The notes under the pieces: model-generated
The model's input: only the letters and a program-made list of their open reading frames with translations
What the model was told of the DNA's origin: nothing
Databases searched by the model: none
Made by a program: the position numbers and the translations under genes
Assembly: GCA_009911305.1 (NCBI GenBank)
Contig: QXXC01000002.1
Coordinates: forward strand, 177,119-241,118
Direction: 5' to 3'
Length of the DNA stretch: 64,000 nt
DNA from: Clostridiaceae bacterium
GTDB lineage: Bacteria > Bacillota > Clostridia > Lachnospirales > Lachnospiraceae
Shown here: piece after piece, positions 44,328 through 53,029 of the stretch
How positions within the stretch are numbered: the first letter of the stretch is position 1
How the letters are laid out: each line of letters opens with the position of its first letter

Positions 44328-45122
44328 ATGGATATGTCGTTTTATGTAGGCGCTCTGGGCGCCGCAAACTGCACGGATAAGCTCAGCGTTATATCAAATA
44401 ACCTGGCAAACGTGAATAACACGGGCTTTAAGCCGAAAACCGCAGTATTCTCGGAGCTTATTAATTATAATTTAAATGATTCGCCGGATGCGGTGACAGA
44501 GCTGCAGGCCGGGGCGGGTATGAGGGTTGAGAGAACCTATACTGGTTTTGACGTGTCGGCTATCCATCAGACAGGGAGCGAATATGACTACGCCATCATG
44601 CAGCCCAATGCGTTTTTCATGCTCCGCGACCCGCAGACGAACGAGATCACGTATACCCGAAACGGACATTTTTACCGCGCAGAGATGGAGGACGGCTTTT
44701 ATCTCATGACAGAATCCGGAAAGCTGGTGCTTGACCAGAATCAGGAACCGCTGCTGTTAGAGGTAAAGGACGTAGATAAGATGCAGGCCGAGATGGAAGA
44801 GGACTACGAGGAAGAGGTGGAAGAAGACGACGACGAGGACGATGAGGAGGATGACAGCCCGAGAGTAAGCCTCTATACCTTCCGGAATCCGAGCCGTCTG
44901 GCGAGTGTGGGGAACAACGAATATGTGCCGATGGACGAGGGAGTGGAGGCGACACTGGTGGAGAAGCCCCTCCTGGCATCCGGCGCCCTGGAGGGGTCCG
45001 GCACGGACGTCGCTAAGGAATATGTCCGTCTGATTGAGTGCCAGCGCGCCTTTTCATATGCGCTTAAGATGGTACAGACCTCAGACGAGATCACAAACAC
45101 CATCAATAACTTAAGAGGCTGA
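44328..45122 (+). CDS. Flagellar basal-body rod protein FlgG-like, with acidic insert
   Basis: A 264-residue rod protein. The rod motif is LSVISNNLANVNNTGFKPKT and the C-terminus VRLIECQRAFSYALKMVQTS. A highly acidic stretch at about residues 155-177 consists mostly of E and D. It lies between the rod core and the C-terminal beta part and is absent from typical FlgG. The ATG follows AAGGAGGAAGC. The neighbouring paralogue lies immediately upstream. Confidence 0.85.
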   Translation: MDMSFYVGALGAANCTDKLSVISNNLANVNNTGFKPKTAVFSELINYNLNDSPDAVTELQAGAGMRVERTYTGFDVSAIHQTGSEYDYAIMQPNAFFMLRDPQTNEITYTRNGHFYRAEMEDGFYLMTESGKLVLDQNQEPLLLEVKDVDKMQAEMEEDYEEEVEEDDDEDDEEDDSPRVSLYTFRNPSRLASVGNNEYVPMDEGVEATLVEKPLLASGALEGSGTDVAKEYVRLIECQRAFSYALKMVQTSDEITNTINNLRG

Positions 45123-45149
45123 TGGTAGAAAGACGAGGAGTAGAAAGAT

Positions 45150-45770
45150 ATGAAACTCAGGAGTTATGACGACATGAACCTTCAGGAGCTGGATGTGATG
45201 AGGGAGATTGGCAGTATCGGAACCAGCCATGCTGCCACATCTCTGTCCAAGATGCTCCAGAAAGAGATACGGATCTCGATTCCCCAGGTTAATATTTTAG
45301 GCTATGAAGAGGCCGTGGGCAGGATTGGGGATATGGAGCAGATCGTGGCCGCCACTCTGGTAAAGATGTCGGGGGATGTGGATGGGCTGATGCTTTTCCT
45401 GTTTAATCTGGATTTTGCCAACACGGTCCTCGAGAAGATGATTGGGGAAAGCTATGAGGGCTTTGAGGCAATGGATGAGCTCGCCAGATCAGCCCTGACC
45501 GAGATTGGAAATATCATCATCTGCTCCTATATCAATGCCTTTTCACAGCTTGTGAACGTAGATATTGAGCTGTCCGTACCCAGCGCGACCATGAACATGC
45601 TGGGGGCGATCCTTACAGTGCCCATTGCAGAGTACGGGTATGAAACTGACAAGCTGATGTACTGTAACGCAGATTTTGTGATGGACGGGAAGCAGCTTTC
45701 AGACTGGCTTCTGATGCTCCCTGACATCCGTTCCCTGAACGATATTCTGGATAAATTAGGAGTCTCATAG
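45150..45770 (+). CDS. cheC: Chemotaxis CheY-P phosphatase CheC
   Basis: A 206-residue CheC. Two pseudo-symmetric helices carry the phosphatase signature: the second, LTEIGNIIICSYINAFSQL, is intact with E and N; the first reads REIGSIGTSHAATSLSKML, where the Asn of EIGN is Ser. In Bacillus the second site dominates, so activity is probably kept. CheC also binds CheD, encoded next with its start at the stop of cheC. The ATG follows AGGAGTAG. Confidence 0.93.
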   Translation: MKLRSYDDMNLQELDVMREIGSIGTSHAATSLSKMLQKEIRISIPQVNILGYEEAVGRIGDMEQIVAATLVKMSGDVDGLMLFLFNLDFANTVLEKMIGESYEGFEAMDELARSALTEIGNIIICSYINAFSQLVNVDIELSVPSATMNMLGAILTVPIAEYGYETDKLMYCNADFVMDGKQLSDWLLMLPDIRSLNDILDKLGVS

Positions 45771-46255
45771 TGATGCAAAAGGAATTAAAAGTAGGAATTG
45801 GAGATATGAAGCTGAGCAGGGGAGAGGGGCGTATTATCACCTACGCTTTGGGGTCCTGCATCGGAATATCGTTTTATGACCCGGCTATCCGGCTGGGGGC
45901 CCTGCTGCATATAATGCTGCCTGCAAGGTTTAATGCATCGGATCCGAACGTTTTTAAATATGCGGATTCAGGAATTCATGAGACGGTACGCAAGATGGCC
46001 GCCTTTGGAATGGTAAAATCCAGGACGGTGGTAAAGATAGCCGGCGGTGCGAAGATGTTTGAGATTAGCGGAAATTCCGATTTCGGAAATATTGGACAAA
46101 GAAACACGGCCAGTGTAAAAAAGGTACTGCTGGAGGAAGGCCTCCGTATTTCCGGCGAGGATACCGGAGCATCCTACGCCAGAACGATGTATATTGATCT
46201 GGCGACAGGCGACGTGGGGGTCCGCACCTTTGGAAGGCCGGAGAGGCATTTGTAG
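45770..46255 (+). CDS. cheD: Chemotaxis receptor deamidase CheD
   Basis: A 161-residue CheD that deamidates glutamines of chemoreceptors and is regulated by CheC. The catalytic Cys is in ALGSCIGISFYDP, followed by the His region LLHIMLPA and KIAGGAKMF. The ribosome site AGGAG is 7 bases before GTG 45770 and 10 before ATG 45773; either may be used. The gene overlaps cheC at its stop. Confidence 0.93.
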   Translation: MMQKELKVGIGDMKLSRGEGRIITYALGSCIGISFYDPAIRLGALLHIMLPARFNASDPNVFKYADSGIHETVRKMAAFGMVKSRTVVKIAGGAKMFEISGNSDFGNIGQRNTASVKKVLLEEGLRISGEDTGASYARTMYIDLATGDVGVRTFGRPERHL

Positions 46256-46270
46256 AGAGGGGAGAAAACG

Positions 46271-47215
46271 ATGGCGAAGAAAGATAAGAACAAAGAAGGC
46301 ATCCTTCTGGAGTCCGGTACGAATGAGATAGAGGTCATGAAATTCCGGGTTCTGGGGGAATTCTACGGAATCAATGTAGCAAAGGTACAGGAGATCATCA
46401 TGAGCGAGAAGGTAAAGCCCATGCCGCATGCCAACCCGGCGGTAGAGGGCATCTTTAAGCCCAGGGATACGCTCATTACGGTGATTAATTTAGCCTATTA
46501 TCTGTCCGGCGAGCGGATCGAGAACGGCCCCAGGGATCTGTTCATCGTGACGAACTTCAACCGCATGACCGTGGCATTCCGCGTTCAGAGCATTGAGGGA
46601 ATCAGCCGTATTTCCTGGAAGGACATCCAGAAGCCTGATAAGACGATTTCCAACGGAGACGAGAGCGTGGCGACAGGAATCGCCCAGTGCGAGGAGCAGC
46701 TCGTAACGATTCTGGACTTTGAAAAGATTGTAGCGGAGATTGCGCCGGAGACGACGATCCAGATGTCCGAGATTGAGGAGCTGGGCGACCGCCCGTTATG
46801 CGACTGTCCGATCGTGATTGCAGAGGATTCCATCCTGCTGCGCAGAATGATCGACGATTCCCTGGAGAGAGCCGGCTTTACCAATCTGCGCGATTTCACG
46901 AACGGGCAGGAGGCCTGGGATTATCTTTCTTCCCTCAAGGACGCCCGGAATCTCTACGATGAGGTTAATCTGGTCATCACAGATATTGAGATGCCTGAGA
47001 TGGACGGACATCGCTTGACCAAGCTCATCAAGACCGATCCGAGACTGAAGAAGATCCCGGTTGTCATCTTCTCCTCCCTGATTGACGAGCAGATGCGCAA
47101 AAAAGGAAAGGAGCTGGGAGCGGACGAACAGCTCACAAAGCCGGAGATAGGGCATCTGGTAATGATTCTGGATGAACTGCTGGCGAAATTTATGAAGAAC
47201 AAGCCGGAGGAGTAG
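46271..47215 (+). CDS. cheV: Chemotaxis coupling protein CheV
   Basis: A 314-residue CheW-receiver fusion. The CheW-like domain occupies about residues 18-165 and the receiver about 175-300. The receiver has acidic residues in VIAEDSILLRR, phosphorylation Asp in VITDIEMPEMDG and the conserved lysine in ADEQLTKPE. CheV couples receptors to CheA and helps adaptation. CheA and CheW are not in the window. The ATG follows GAGGGGAGAA. Confidence 0.95.
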   Translation: MAKKDKNKEGILLESGTNEIEVMKFRVLGEFYGINVAKVQEIIMSEKVKPMPHANPAVEGIFKPRDTLITVINLAYYLSGERIENGPRDLFIVTNFNRMTVAFRVQSIEGISRISWKDIQKPDKTISNGDESVATGIAQCEEQLVTILDFEKIVAEIAPETTIQMSEIEELGDRPLCDCPIVIAEDSILLRRMIDDSLERAGFTNLRDFTNGQEAWDYLSSLKDARNLYDEVNLVITDIEMPEMDGHRLTKLIKTDPRLKKIPVVIFSSLIDEQMRKKGKELGADEQLTKPEIGHLVMILDELLAKFMKNKPEE

Positions 47216-47290
47216 GGAAGGTCAGGCCCGAAAGGCTTTATTAAGCCAAAAGACGCGTGTCAGAGCAGAGGGGGGAGAAGGGGAATGCAT

Positions 47291-48238
47291 ATGAAACATA
47301 GAAAAAGAACCGGAAAAAGACGGCTGCTTTCTGCCGCTCTCTGCCTGGCGGCCCTCACCGCAGCCTCAGGCCCGTTTACTGCCTACGGCAGGGAAAGAGG
47401 CGACTGGGATATGTCAGAGGACGGGAAGCACTGGATGTATATGTACGCTCCGGACGAACCGGCAAAGGACGAGTGGGTTGAAGTGGACGGAAAAGAATAC
47501 TATTTTGACTCCAAAGGGTATATGAAAACCGGCTGGTATAAGGATAAGGAAGACGGAAACAAGTATTATCTGGGAGACGATGGAGCCAAGCGCTATAATT
47601 CCTTTACCCATGACGGCCATTTTGTGGGCTCGGACGGCGTGATTCTGGAGCAATATGACGACTGGCGCAAGGATATGAAAAAGCAGCTCAATTCCTATTT
47701 AAAGAGTAAGGAATATAAACAGGCGGACGTATCACAGCGCCCCGGTTTTGTGATTGCGGACTTAAACGGTGACGGTTACAAGGATCTGGCAGTCGTGGAC
47801 CGCGCCTCAGCGCCCCGCCGTATGCTCTATATCGGGATATGGGACAGAGATGAGGCGGAGCTCGTTCCCGCCGCTTTGGCGGACGCGGAGGGGACAGAAG
47901 CCACCTGGCTGACCCGCAATCCTGAGACAGAGACGACCTGGCTGGTGTCAGACTACGGGAACGGCTGGGATAAAGATTATTTTCTCCTGGACGATGGGGG
48001 GCTCTTCTTTGACAATGTCTGGCACTTTACGACCAGACAGGATGACTGGGATACCCCGCTGTTCTATATCAACGGCAGCGAGAGCAGCCGTGAAGAATGG
48101 GACGAGAGCCTCGCAGAAGCCGCGGCGGAGGCCGGAAGCCCGCTCCCGAACCCGGTTATATTCCTCACAGAGGAGTACATCAATCAGACTGTAGACATGT
48201 TTCCCAGCGAAGAGGAGCTGATTTTGTGGGAATCATGA
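47291..48238 (+). CDS. Secreted cell-wall/choline-binding repeat protein
   Basis: A protein of about 315 residues with a signal peptide (basic KHRKRTGKRR, hydrophobic LLSAALCLAALTAAS). Cell-wall-binding repeats follow at about 45-115, recognisable as VDGKEYYFDSKGYMKTGW. A C-terminal region contains an FG-GAP-like DLNGDGYKDLAVVD. ATG 47285 and 47291 are both possible after GGGGGAGAAGGGG. It lies inside the flagellar operon between cheV and parA, with no terminator before it. A role at the cell surface near the basal body is inferred only from position. Confidence 0.75.
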   Translation: MKHRKRTGKRRLLSAALCLAALTAASGPFTAYGRERGDWDMSEDGKHWMYMYAPDEPAKDEWVEVDGKEYYFDSKGYMKTGWYKDKEDGNKYYLGDDGAKRYNSFTHDGHFVGSDGVILEQYDDWRKDMKKQLNSYLKSKEYKQADVSQRPGFVIADLNGDGYKDLAVVDRASAPRRMLYIGIWDRDEAELVPAALADAEGTEATWLTRNPETETTWLVSDYGNGWDKDYFLLDDGGLFFDNVWHFTTRQDDWDTPLFYINGSESSREEWDESLAEAAAEAGSPLPNPVIFLTEEYINQTVDMFPSEEELILWES

Positions 48239-48321
48239 CAGGAAAAAGAGCTGCGCTGCAGCCTGCAAAATAATCATAACAGCGAACAGTATCAAACAAA
48301 GGAAGACTCGGAGGTAATGCT

Positions 48322-49122
48322 TTGGCTACGATTATCACTGTAACAAATCAGAAGGGCGGCGTCGGAAAAACGACCACTTCAGCGGCACTGGCCGCAGGGA
48401 TCGCTTTGGCCGGCGGGCGTGTATTATGTATTGATCTGGATCCGCAGGGAAACCTGGGCTTTTGCCTGGGCGCTGAGCTGTCAAATGGTCCTACGGTTTT
48501 GGATGCTCTTAAAGGACAGATGTCCGCGCGGCAGGCAATCCATAAAACAGAAATCTGTGATATTCTCCCCTCTGACATCACCTTAAGCAGCGGAGGCCTC
48601 GAGCAGGCCGCGACGAGCCACAGAGAGTATATCCTGAGGGATACGCTGGCCCCTGTTATCGGGGAATATGATTATGTGGTTATCGATACCCCTCCGGCTT
48701 TAAATCTTCTGACTGTAAATGCCTATGCCGTATCAGATTTCCTTATCATCCCCATGGCCTCCGACATTCTGAGCCTGGTAGGGCTTTCCCAGCTTAAGGA
48801 GACGATCGAATCGGTTCGCGATTCCTTAAATCCAAGGCTCAATGTACTGGGAATCCTGCTGAACCGTTTCAACCGGCGCACCCTGCTCTCAAGGGATGTC
48901 CTGGAGATGGCGCAGCAGCTCGCCGAACAGATCGGGACCAGGGTCTTTGAAACCAAGATCCGAACCGGCGTGGCGGTCGCCGAAGCGCCTGCCCACGGGG
49001 AAAGCATCTTTGAATACAATCCCCGTTCCGCCGCCGTACAGGATTACAGGGAATTTTTGGAAGAAATTGCAGATACGATTCACTTAAAGGAGGTGTCGGG
49101 AGATGGCCAGGAAAACCAATAA
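48322..49122 (+). CDS. ParA/Soj-type ATPase in the flagellar operon
   Basis: A 266-residue ParA-family ATPase. The deviant Walker A is KGGVGKT (K11-T17), with DLDPQGN and the later VVIDTPPALNLL. The start is TTG, with GGAGG 8 bases upstream. Closest by motif is Soj/ParA rather than FlhG, as the MinD-like C-terminal amphipathic helix is not evident. Such proteins place chromosomes, chemoreceptor clusters or other cargo. It overlaps the next gene by 20 bases, whose product is its probable partner. Absence of flhF and flhG suggests a role in flagellar or chemosensory placement, an inference. Confidence 0.88.
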   Translation: MATIITVTNQKGGVGKTTTSAALAAGIALAGGRVLCIDLDPQGNLGFCLGAELSNGPTVLDALKGQMSARQAIHKTEICDILPSDITLSSGGLEQAATSHREYILRDTLAPVIGEYDYVVIDTPPALNLLTVNAYAVSDFLIIPMASDILSLVGLSQLKETIESVRDSLNPRLNVLGILLNRFNRRTLLSRDVLEMAQQLAEQIGTRVFETKIRTGVAVAEAPAHGESIFEYNPRSAAVQDYREFLEEIADTIHLKEVSGDGQENQ

Positions 49123-50131
49123 AACCTCGCATGTGCTGAATCTGATTACCAACGGCGCTCCGGCGGAGCCGGAAGAAAACGCCGCAAAAGACGCGGCGGC
49201 CGGGAATCCGGACACGCAGGAAGAAAATGCCGCAGCGAAAGCAGCGCCGGCCGAAGCTTCATCACAGGCCAACAGTGAAGCCGCACAGGCAGCAGCGCCG
49301 GTTTCGGCCCAGACGGCCCCTGTAACGGGACAGACAGGAACCGACAAAAAAGTGATAGTAGTCGATGACAGCGACAGCGATAAAATATCAGAGGAAATAA
49401 AAGGACGCCTGGAGGAACATCTGGAGCAGAGCATACTCCGGGCGGCGGCAGAAGAGGCGGAAAAAGCCGGGGATGAAAGCGAACCGGAGGCATCAGAGAC
49501 GGCGCTGCCGGACGATGGGACAGCAAAGGAAACCGAAGGCCAGCCGGAAGGCGGAGCCGACGGGGAATCGCAGGAAGGGACCGAACCGGCTCCCGTGGTT
49601 TCGGACAGTTCTTCCGATGCCGGTGAAGAGGCTGAAACAGAACTGTCAGACGGGGAAGCGCCGCTTGAAGAAGAGCCGCAGGAAAGCGCTGGGCACACAG
49701 AGGAGAGCACCGCAGAGCCGGAAAGCGAAGAGATGTCAGCGCCGGATAACGCTGACAGCGCAGTGAGTCCTCCGGCCCAGGAAGAGGCTTCCGCACCCGG
49801 AGGAGGAGATACAGCGCCGGATCGGGAGATCGAATACCATATGTTAAATGTGGTGGAAAAGGTACTTGAAAGAGCACGCCTGAGAGACCAGATGAAACGA
49901 TATGATGTATGCACATGCAGCCGCTGTTATGCTGATGTCATGGCGCTGTGTCTTACAGCTCTTCCGCCTAAATATGTGGTAGTAGACGGCACGCCGACCG
50001 CGCCTATCATCGGATACTACGAAAGCCGGAACAGGGCCAGAATTATTACAGAGGTCATGAAGGCATGCATTCTTGTAAAAGAGAAACCGCGCCATAAGGA
50101 TTATGAGATTACCGGGGATGTGCTGCGGTGA
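49103..50131 (+). CDS. ComFB-domain protein with long acidic linker, probable ParA partner
   Basis: A 342-residue protein. The N-terminus is short and basic (MARKTNKTSHVLNLITN), as in proteins that stimulate ParA ATPases. A low-complexity region rich in E, A, S, P and G spans about 20-240, with a more ordered segment near 82-120 (KKVIVVDDSDSDKISEEI). The C-terminal domain (about 244-335) is ComFB: VVEKVLERARL, then VCTCSRCYADVMALCLT and LPPKYVV. Cysteines 270, 272 and 275 may bind metal. Recent work reports ComFB as a cyclic-dinucleotide receptor family; binding here is untested. The ATG lies within parA after AAAGGAGGTG. It is the last gene before a terminator. Confidence 0.85.
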   Translation: MARKTNKTSHVLNLITNGAPAEPEENAAKDAAAGNPDTQEENAAAKAAPAEASSQANSEAAQAAAPVSAQTAPVTGQTGTDKKVIVVDDSDSDKISEEIKGRLEEHLEQSILRAAAEEAEKAGDESEPEASETALPDDGTAKETEGQPEGGADGESQEGTEPAPVVSDSSSDAGEEAETELSDGEAPLEEEPQESAGHTEESTAEPESEEMSAPDNADSAVSPPAQEEASAPGGGDTAPDREIEYHMLNVVEKVLERARLRDQMKRYDVCTCSRCYADVMALCLTALPPKYVVVDGTPTAPIIGYYESRNRARIITEVMKACILVKEKPRHKDYEITGDVLR

Positions 50132-50147
50132 TCAGAGAAATGCAGTC

Positions 50148-50184
50148 AAAAAACGCAGGATTGATTTCAAACCTGCGCTTTTTT
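50148..50184 (+). terminator. Terminator of the long flagellar operon
   Basis: AAAAAACGCAGG and CCTGCGCTTTTTT form a six-base GC-rich stem core extended by A-T pairs, with a run of six T. It follows the comFB-domain gene by 16 bases and marks the end of the operon that starts at flgB. Confidence 0.85.
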
Positions 50185-50271
50185 GTTTCTGCTGTCCCAT
50201 ATACCTTTGCCTCCGGATCGCGGAATTCGGGATAAAAGCCGGCCCCGTCACAGAAATTTAGCTTTGCCGGA

Positions 50272-50298
50272 TTATTTTCCTGAAAAAAACGCCGATAG
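50272..50298 (+). promoter_or_regulatory. Sigma-28-like promoter of fliD
   Basis: TTAT (50272-50275), a 15-base spacer and GCCGATAG (50291-50298). Consensus for Gram-positive sigma-D is TAAA-N15-GCCGATAT/A. The -10 matches well and the -35 partly. Transcription would start near 50305. Confidence 0.6.
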
Positions 50299-50388
50299 AT
50301 ATAGTATAGAAAATAAGGCTTCATCATGGAAATGGAAGTGCAGAGCCTGTATTACAGAGAAGATAGATGTTGGAAAGGAGAATGACAG

Positions 50389-52998
50389 ATGGCAAGTGTA
50401 TCAGGAGCAAGCGGCCTTGGCAATACCAGCTTAAGAGGATTTGGCGGTATGGCGTCAGGCATTGACCGTGACTCTCTCATTGAGCAGATGACGTTAGGAA
50501 CCACCACGAAGATAACAAATAAAAAGAATGATATTACCAGCCTGCAGTGGAAGCAGGAGGCATATCGGAACGTTATTGACAAGATTATAGGCATGGAGGA
50601 CAATTATTTTTCTTATTCCTCCTCTACCAGCCTGATTGATACCGGCTTTTTTTCTAAAAATCAGGTTACCGCGCTGGGCGATTCGAGTGTGACAAAGTAC
50701 ATCACCGCTACAGGCAATTCCAAGATGCTGGAGTACCTCTCCATACAGGGAGTAAAGCAGATGGCTTCTTCGGCCTATACGAAATCGGCCTATAAGGGGA
50801 CTTCGGATATCGACTTTGCCAAGATCACAGATGCGACAGGGCTTAATACGGATGGAACCTGCCGGACGTCCAATCTTGCGGGAACCCGTCTTGAGTTCGG
50901 CATCTGGACGGAGGCCAGCGGCGGTAAATTTGTAAATTCAGCCAGTTTTACATTCCCGACCTCGTATAAGATAGAGAAAGACGGCAAGGAAGAGACGATA
51001 ACCATTGACTACACCAAAGCGGATCTGTCAACGGCAGATGGCAGAAAGAAGCTGGAGGAACAATTAAATGAAGCCCTTAAACAGTCCGATACCAAACTGG
51101 AAGGCACAGATTTTTACCTGAAAGATCTCGTGAAATTCAAGATTGACGATAACGGGAATTTCCAGGTGGAAGCAGGCGACAAGTCTCCGAGCGGGGAGCT
51201 GCGGATAAAGGACTATTCTTCCGCTCTGTCAGCTCTCGGCTTTAACGCAGAGAAGGACGGGACGAAGCTTGATACGGCAAAGGGAGTTACATTCGCAGAT
51301 TTTAACTCCCATGTTGACAAGACTCTTGAAGAGAGTTCCGTTAAAAAGCAGAACCTGGTTGAGTACATGACGGGAAAAAAGGTAAACGTCTCATTTGGAG
51401 GCCAGACAAAGCAGATAGAGCTGATTACCGAAGAAGAGGCAAAGAATGGCGTGACGGATGTAGCGGAACTCGCTGCGAATATCAATAAACGCCTTCAGGA
51501 TGCATTTGGCAGGGACAACGTAGTGGCGTCAGCCGAAGGCGGAAAACTGACCTTTAAGCTGGGCGGGAATGCGTCAAAGGACACCTCGCTGACCGTGAGC
51601 AGCAATTCAAGCGAAATGAGGGATTTGCTTGGCCTGGAGAATATGTCCAATAAAATTGATTTGGACTCCAGCATCCTGGCAAACTGGGAAAAGCTTGGAT
51701 TTGACAAAAACATGGATGAAGACAGCCGCAGGAAAGCCCTGGAGAATGGTTTGGTCATCAACGGAGTGAAGATTGACATCAATGCCGATACAACGGTTAA
51801 TCAGATGATGAACGCGATCAATTCCAGCAAGGCGGGCGTGAAAGCGACTTATATGAGCGCTACGAACCAGTTCACCCTGTTAGCTTCGGAAACCGGAAAG
51901 GGAAGGGAGATAGAACTGGGCTATGATGGCCAGATCAAGGAGGCCCGGCAGGAGCTTGAAAAGCTGAAAGCGGACGGCGCTGATCCGGACAAAATACAAA
52001 AGGCGGAAGAAGATCTGGCAGCATTGGAAGCTGCCCAGGAGAAAGACGCCACATGGACAATCTTTGGCGGTTCTAAAGACAATGGCTTTGAAACAGAAGA
52101 CGGGAAAAATGCGCAGATAGGCGTCAGCTACGGAAATGGCGTTACCACGACCGTGGAGAGTACGACAAATACAATCGATTTAGAGGGATTAAAGATAACG
52201 GTAAACGGCGAGTTCGGCTATGATAAGACAACAGGCACGTATGACAGCAGCAAGGCGGTTACCTTCAACGCCAAGGCGGATGCGGACGGCGTTGCGGAGC
52301 GCGTGAAGAAGTTTATCGACGAGTACAACGCCCTTGCAGCCGCAGTGAATTTAGAGATGACCACCCGCCCGGACAAAGATTACGGCCCGCTGACGGATGA
52401 ACAGAAGGACGAGATGAGCGAGACCTCCATTGAGAACTGGGAGAAGAAAGCGAAGCAGGGCCTCTTATTCGGCGACAGCAATCTGCGCTCGGTGAGCGAC
52501 GCTCTCCAGAACATGTACGCCACTATGAAGAAGAACGGAGTGGATCTGAAGGCTCTGCAGGAGATTGGTATCAGCGTTTCAGATGATGTCTACAGCGGCG
52601 GCCAGTTGATATTCGACGAACAGAAATTTAAAGACGCCATGAAGAATGATCCGGATAAGGTTGCGTCCGTTATCTCCGGCAACGGCGACGGAAAGACAGG
52701 TATGGTTGGAACGATTAATAATGTCCTGAGCAATTACGCGACCAGATTTTCCTATAAGCACGGCGGCTCCAACGGAACCTTGGTTGATGTGGCCGGAACG
52801 GAGAAGCTGTCCACCAGCCTTAAGAAGAATCAGATTTACAAACAATTGGAGCAGATGCAGAAAGAGCTGGAGACACTGAAAGAGAGGCTTTCCACAGAGC
52901 GGGACAGCTATATCAGCCAGTTTACATCCATGGAGACGCTGATCAGCCAGATGAATTCCCAGTCCAGTTACCTTTCCAGCTTAAGCGGATCTATGTAA
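50389..52998 (+). CDS. fliD: Flagellar filament capping protein FliD (long form)
   Basis: An 869-residue FliD, longer than the usual 450-700. The N-terminal D0 region reads LRGFGGMASGIDRDSLIEQM and the FliD C-terminal helices end with LISQMNSQSSYLSSLSGSM. The FliD_C segment contains VKKFIDEYNALAAAVNLEM and PDKVASVISG. The central variable region forms the surface-exposed domains. The ATG follows GGAAAGGAG. It starts a unit with fliS behind a sigma-28-like promoter. Confidence 0.93.
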   Translation: MASVSGASGLGNTSLRGFGGMASGIDRDSLIEQMTLGTTTKITNKKNDITSLQWKQEAYRNVIDKIIGMEDNYFSYSSSTSLIDTGFFSKNQVTALGDSSVTKYITATGNSKMLEYLSIQGVKQMASSAYTKSAYKGTSDIDFAKITDATGLNTDGTCRTSNLAGTRLEFGIWTEASGGKFVNSASFTFPTSYKIEKDGKEETITIDYTKADLSTADGRKKLEEQLNEALKQSDTKLEGTDFYLKDLVKFKIDDNGNFQVEAGDKSPSGELRIKDYSSALSALGFNAEKDGTKLDTAKGVTFADFNSHVDKTLEESSVKKQNLVEYMTGKKVNVSFGGQTKQIELITEEEAKNGVTDVAELAANINKRLQDAFGRDNVVASAEGGKLTFKLGGNASKDTSLTVSSNSSEMRDLLGLENMSNKIDLDSSILANWEKLGFDKNMDEDSRRKALENGLVINGVKIDINADTTVNQMMNAINSSKAGVKATYMSATNQFTLLASETGKGREIELGYDGQIKEARQELEKLKADGADPDKIQKAEEDLAALEAAQEKDATWTIFGGSKDNGFETEDGKNAQIGVSYGNGVTTTVESTTNTIDLEGLKITVNGEFGYDKTTGTYDSSKAVTFNAKADADGVAERVKKFIDEYNALAAAVNLEMTTRPDKDYGPLTDEQKDEMSETSIENWEKKAKQGLLFGDSNLRSVSDALQNMYATMKKNGVDLKALQEIGISVSDDVYSGGQLIFDEQKFKDAMKNDPDKVASVISGNGDGKTGMVGTINNVLSNYATRFSYKHGGSNGTLVDVAGTEKLSTSLKKNQIYKQLEQMQKELETLKERLSTERDSYISQFTSMETLISQMNSQSSYLSSLSGSM

Positions 52999-53029
52999 GG
53001 CTATATTTTCATAATGTAGGAGGAGTATC

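Noticed and set aside
47221..47285. Hairpin GGCTTTATTAAGCC as a terminator after cheV
   Set aside because: The stem is short and AT-rich and no T-run follows; readthrough to the next genes is more likely.
49146..49916. Long minus-strand frames opposite the ComFB-domain gene
   Set aside because: They mirror the repetitive acidic codons of the plus-strand gene and have no family features.
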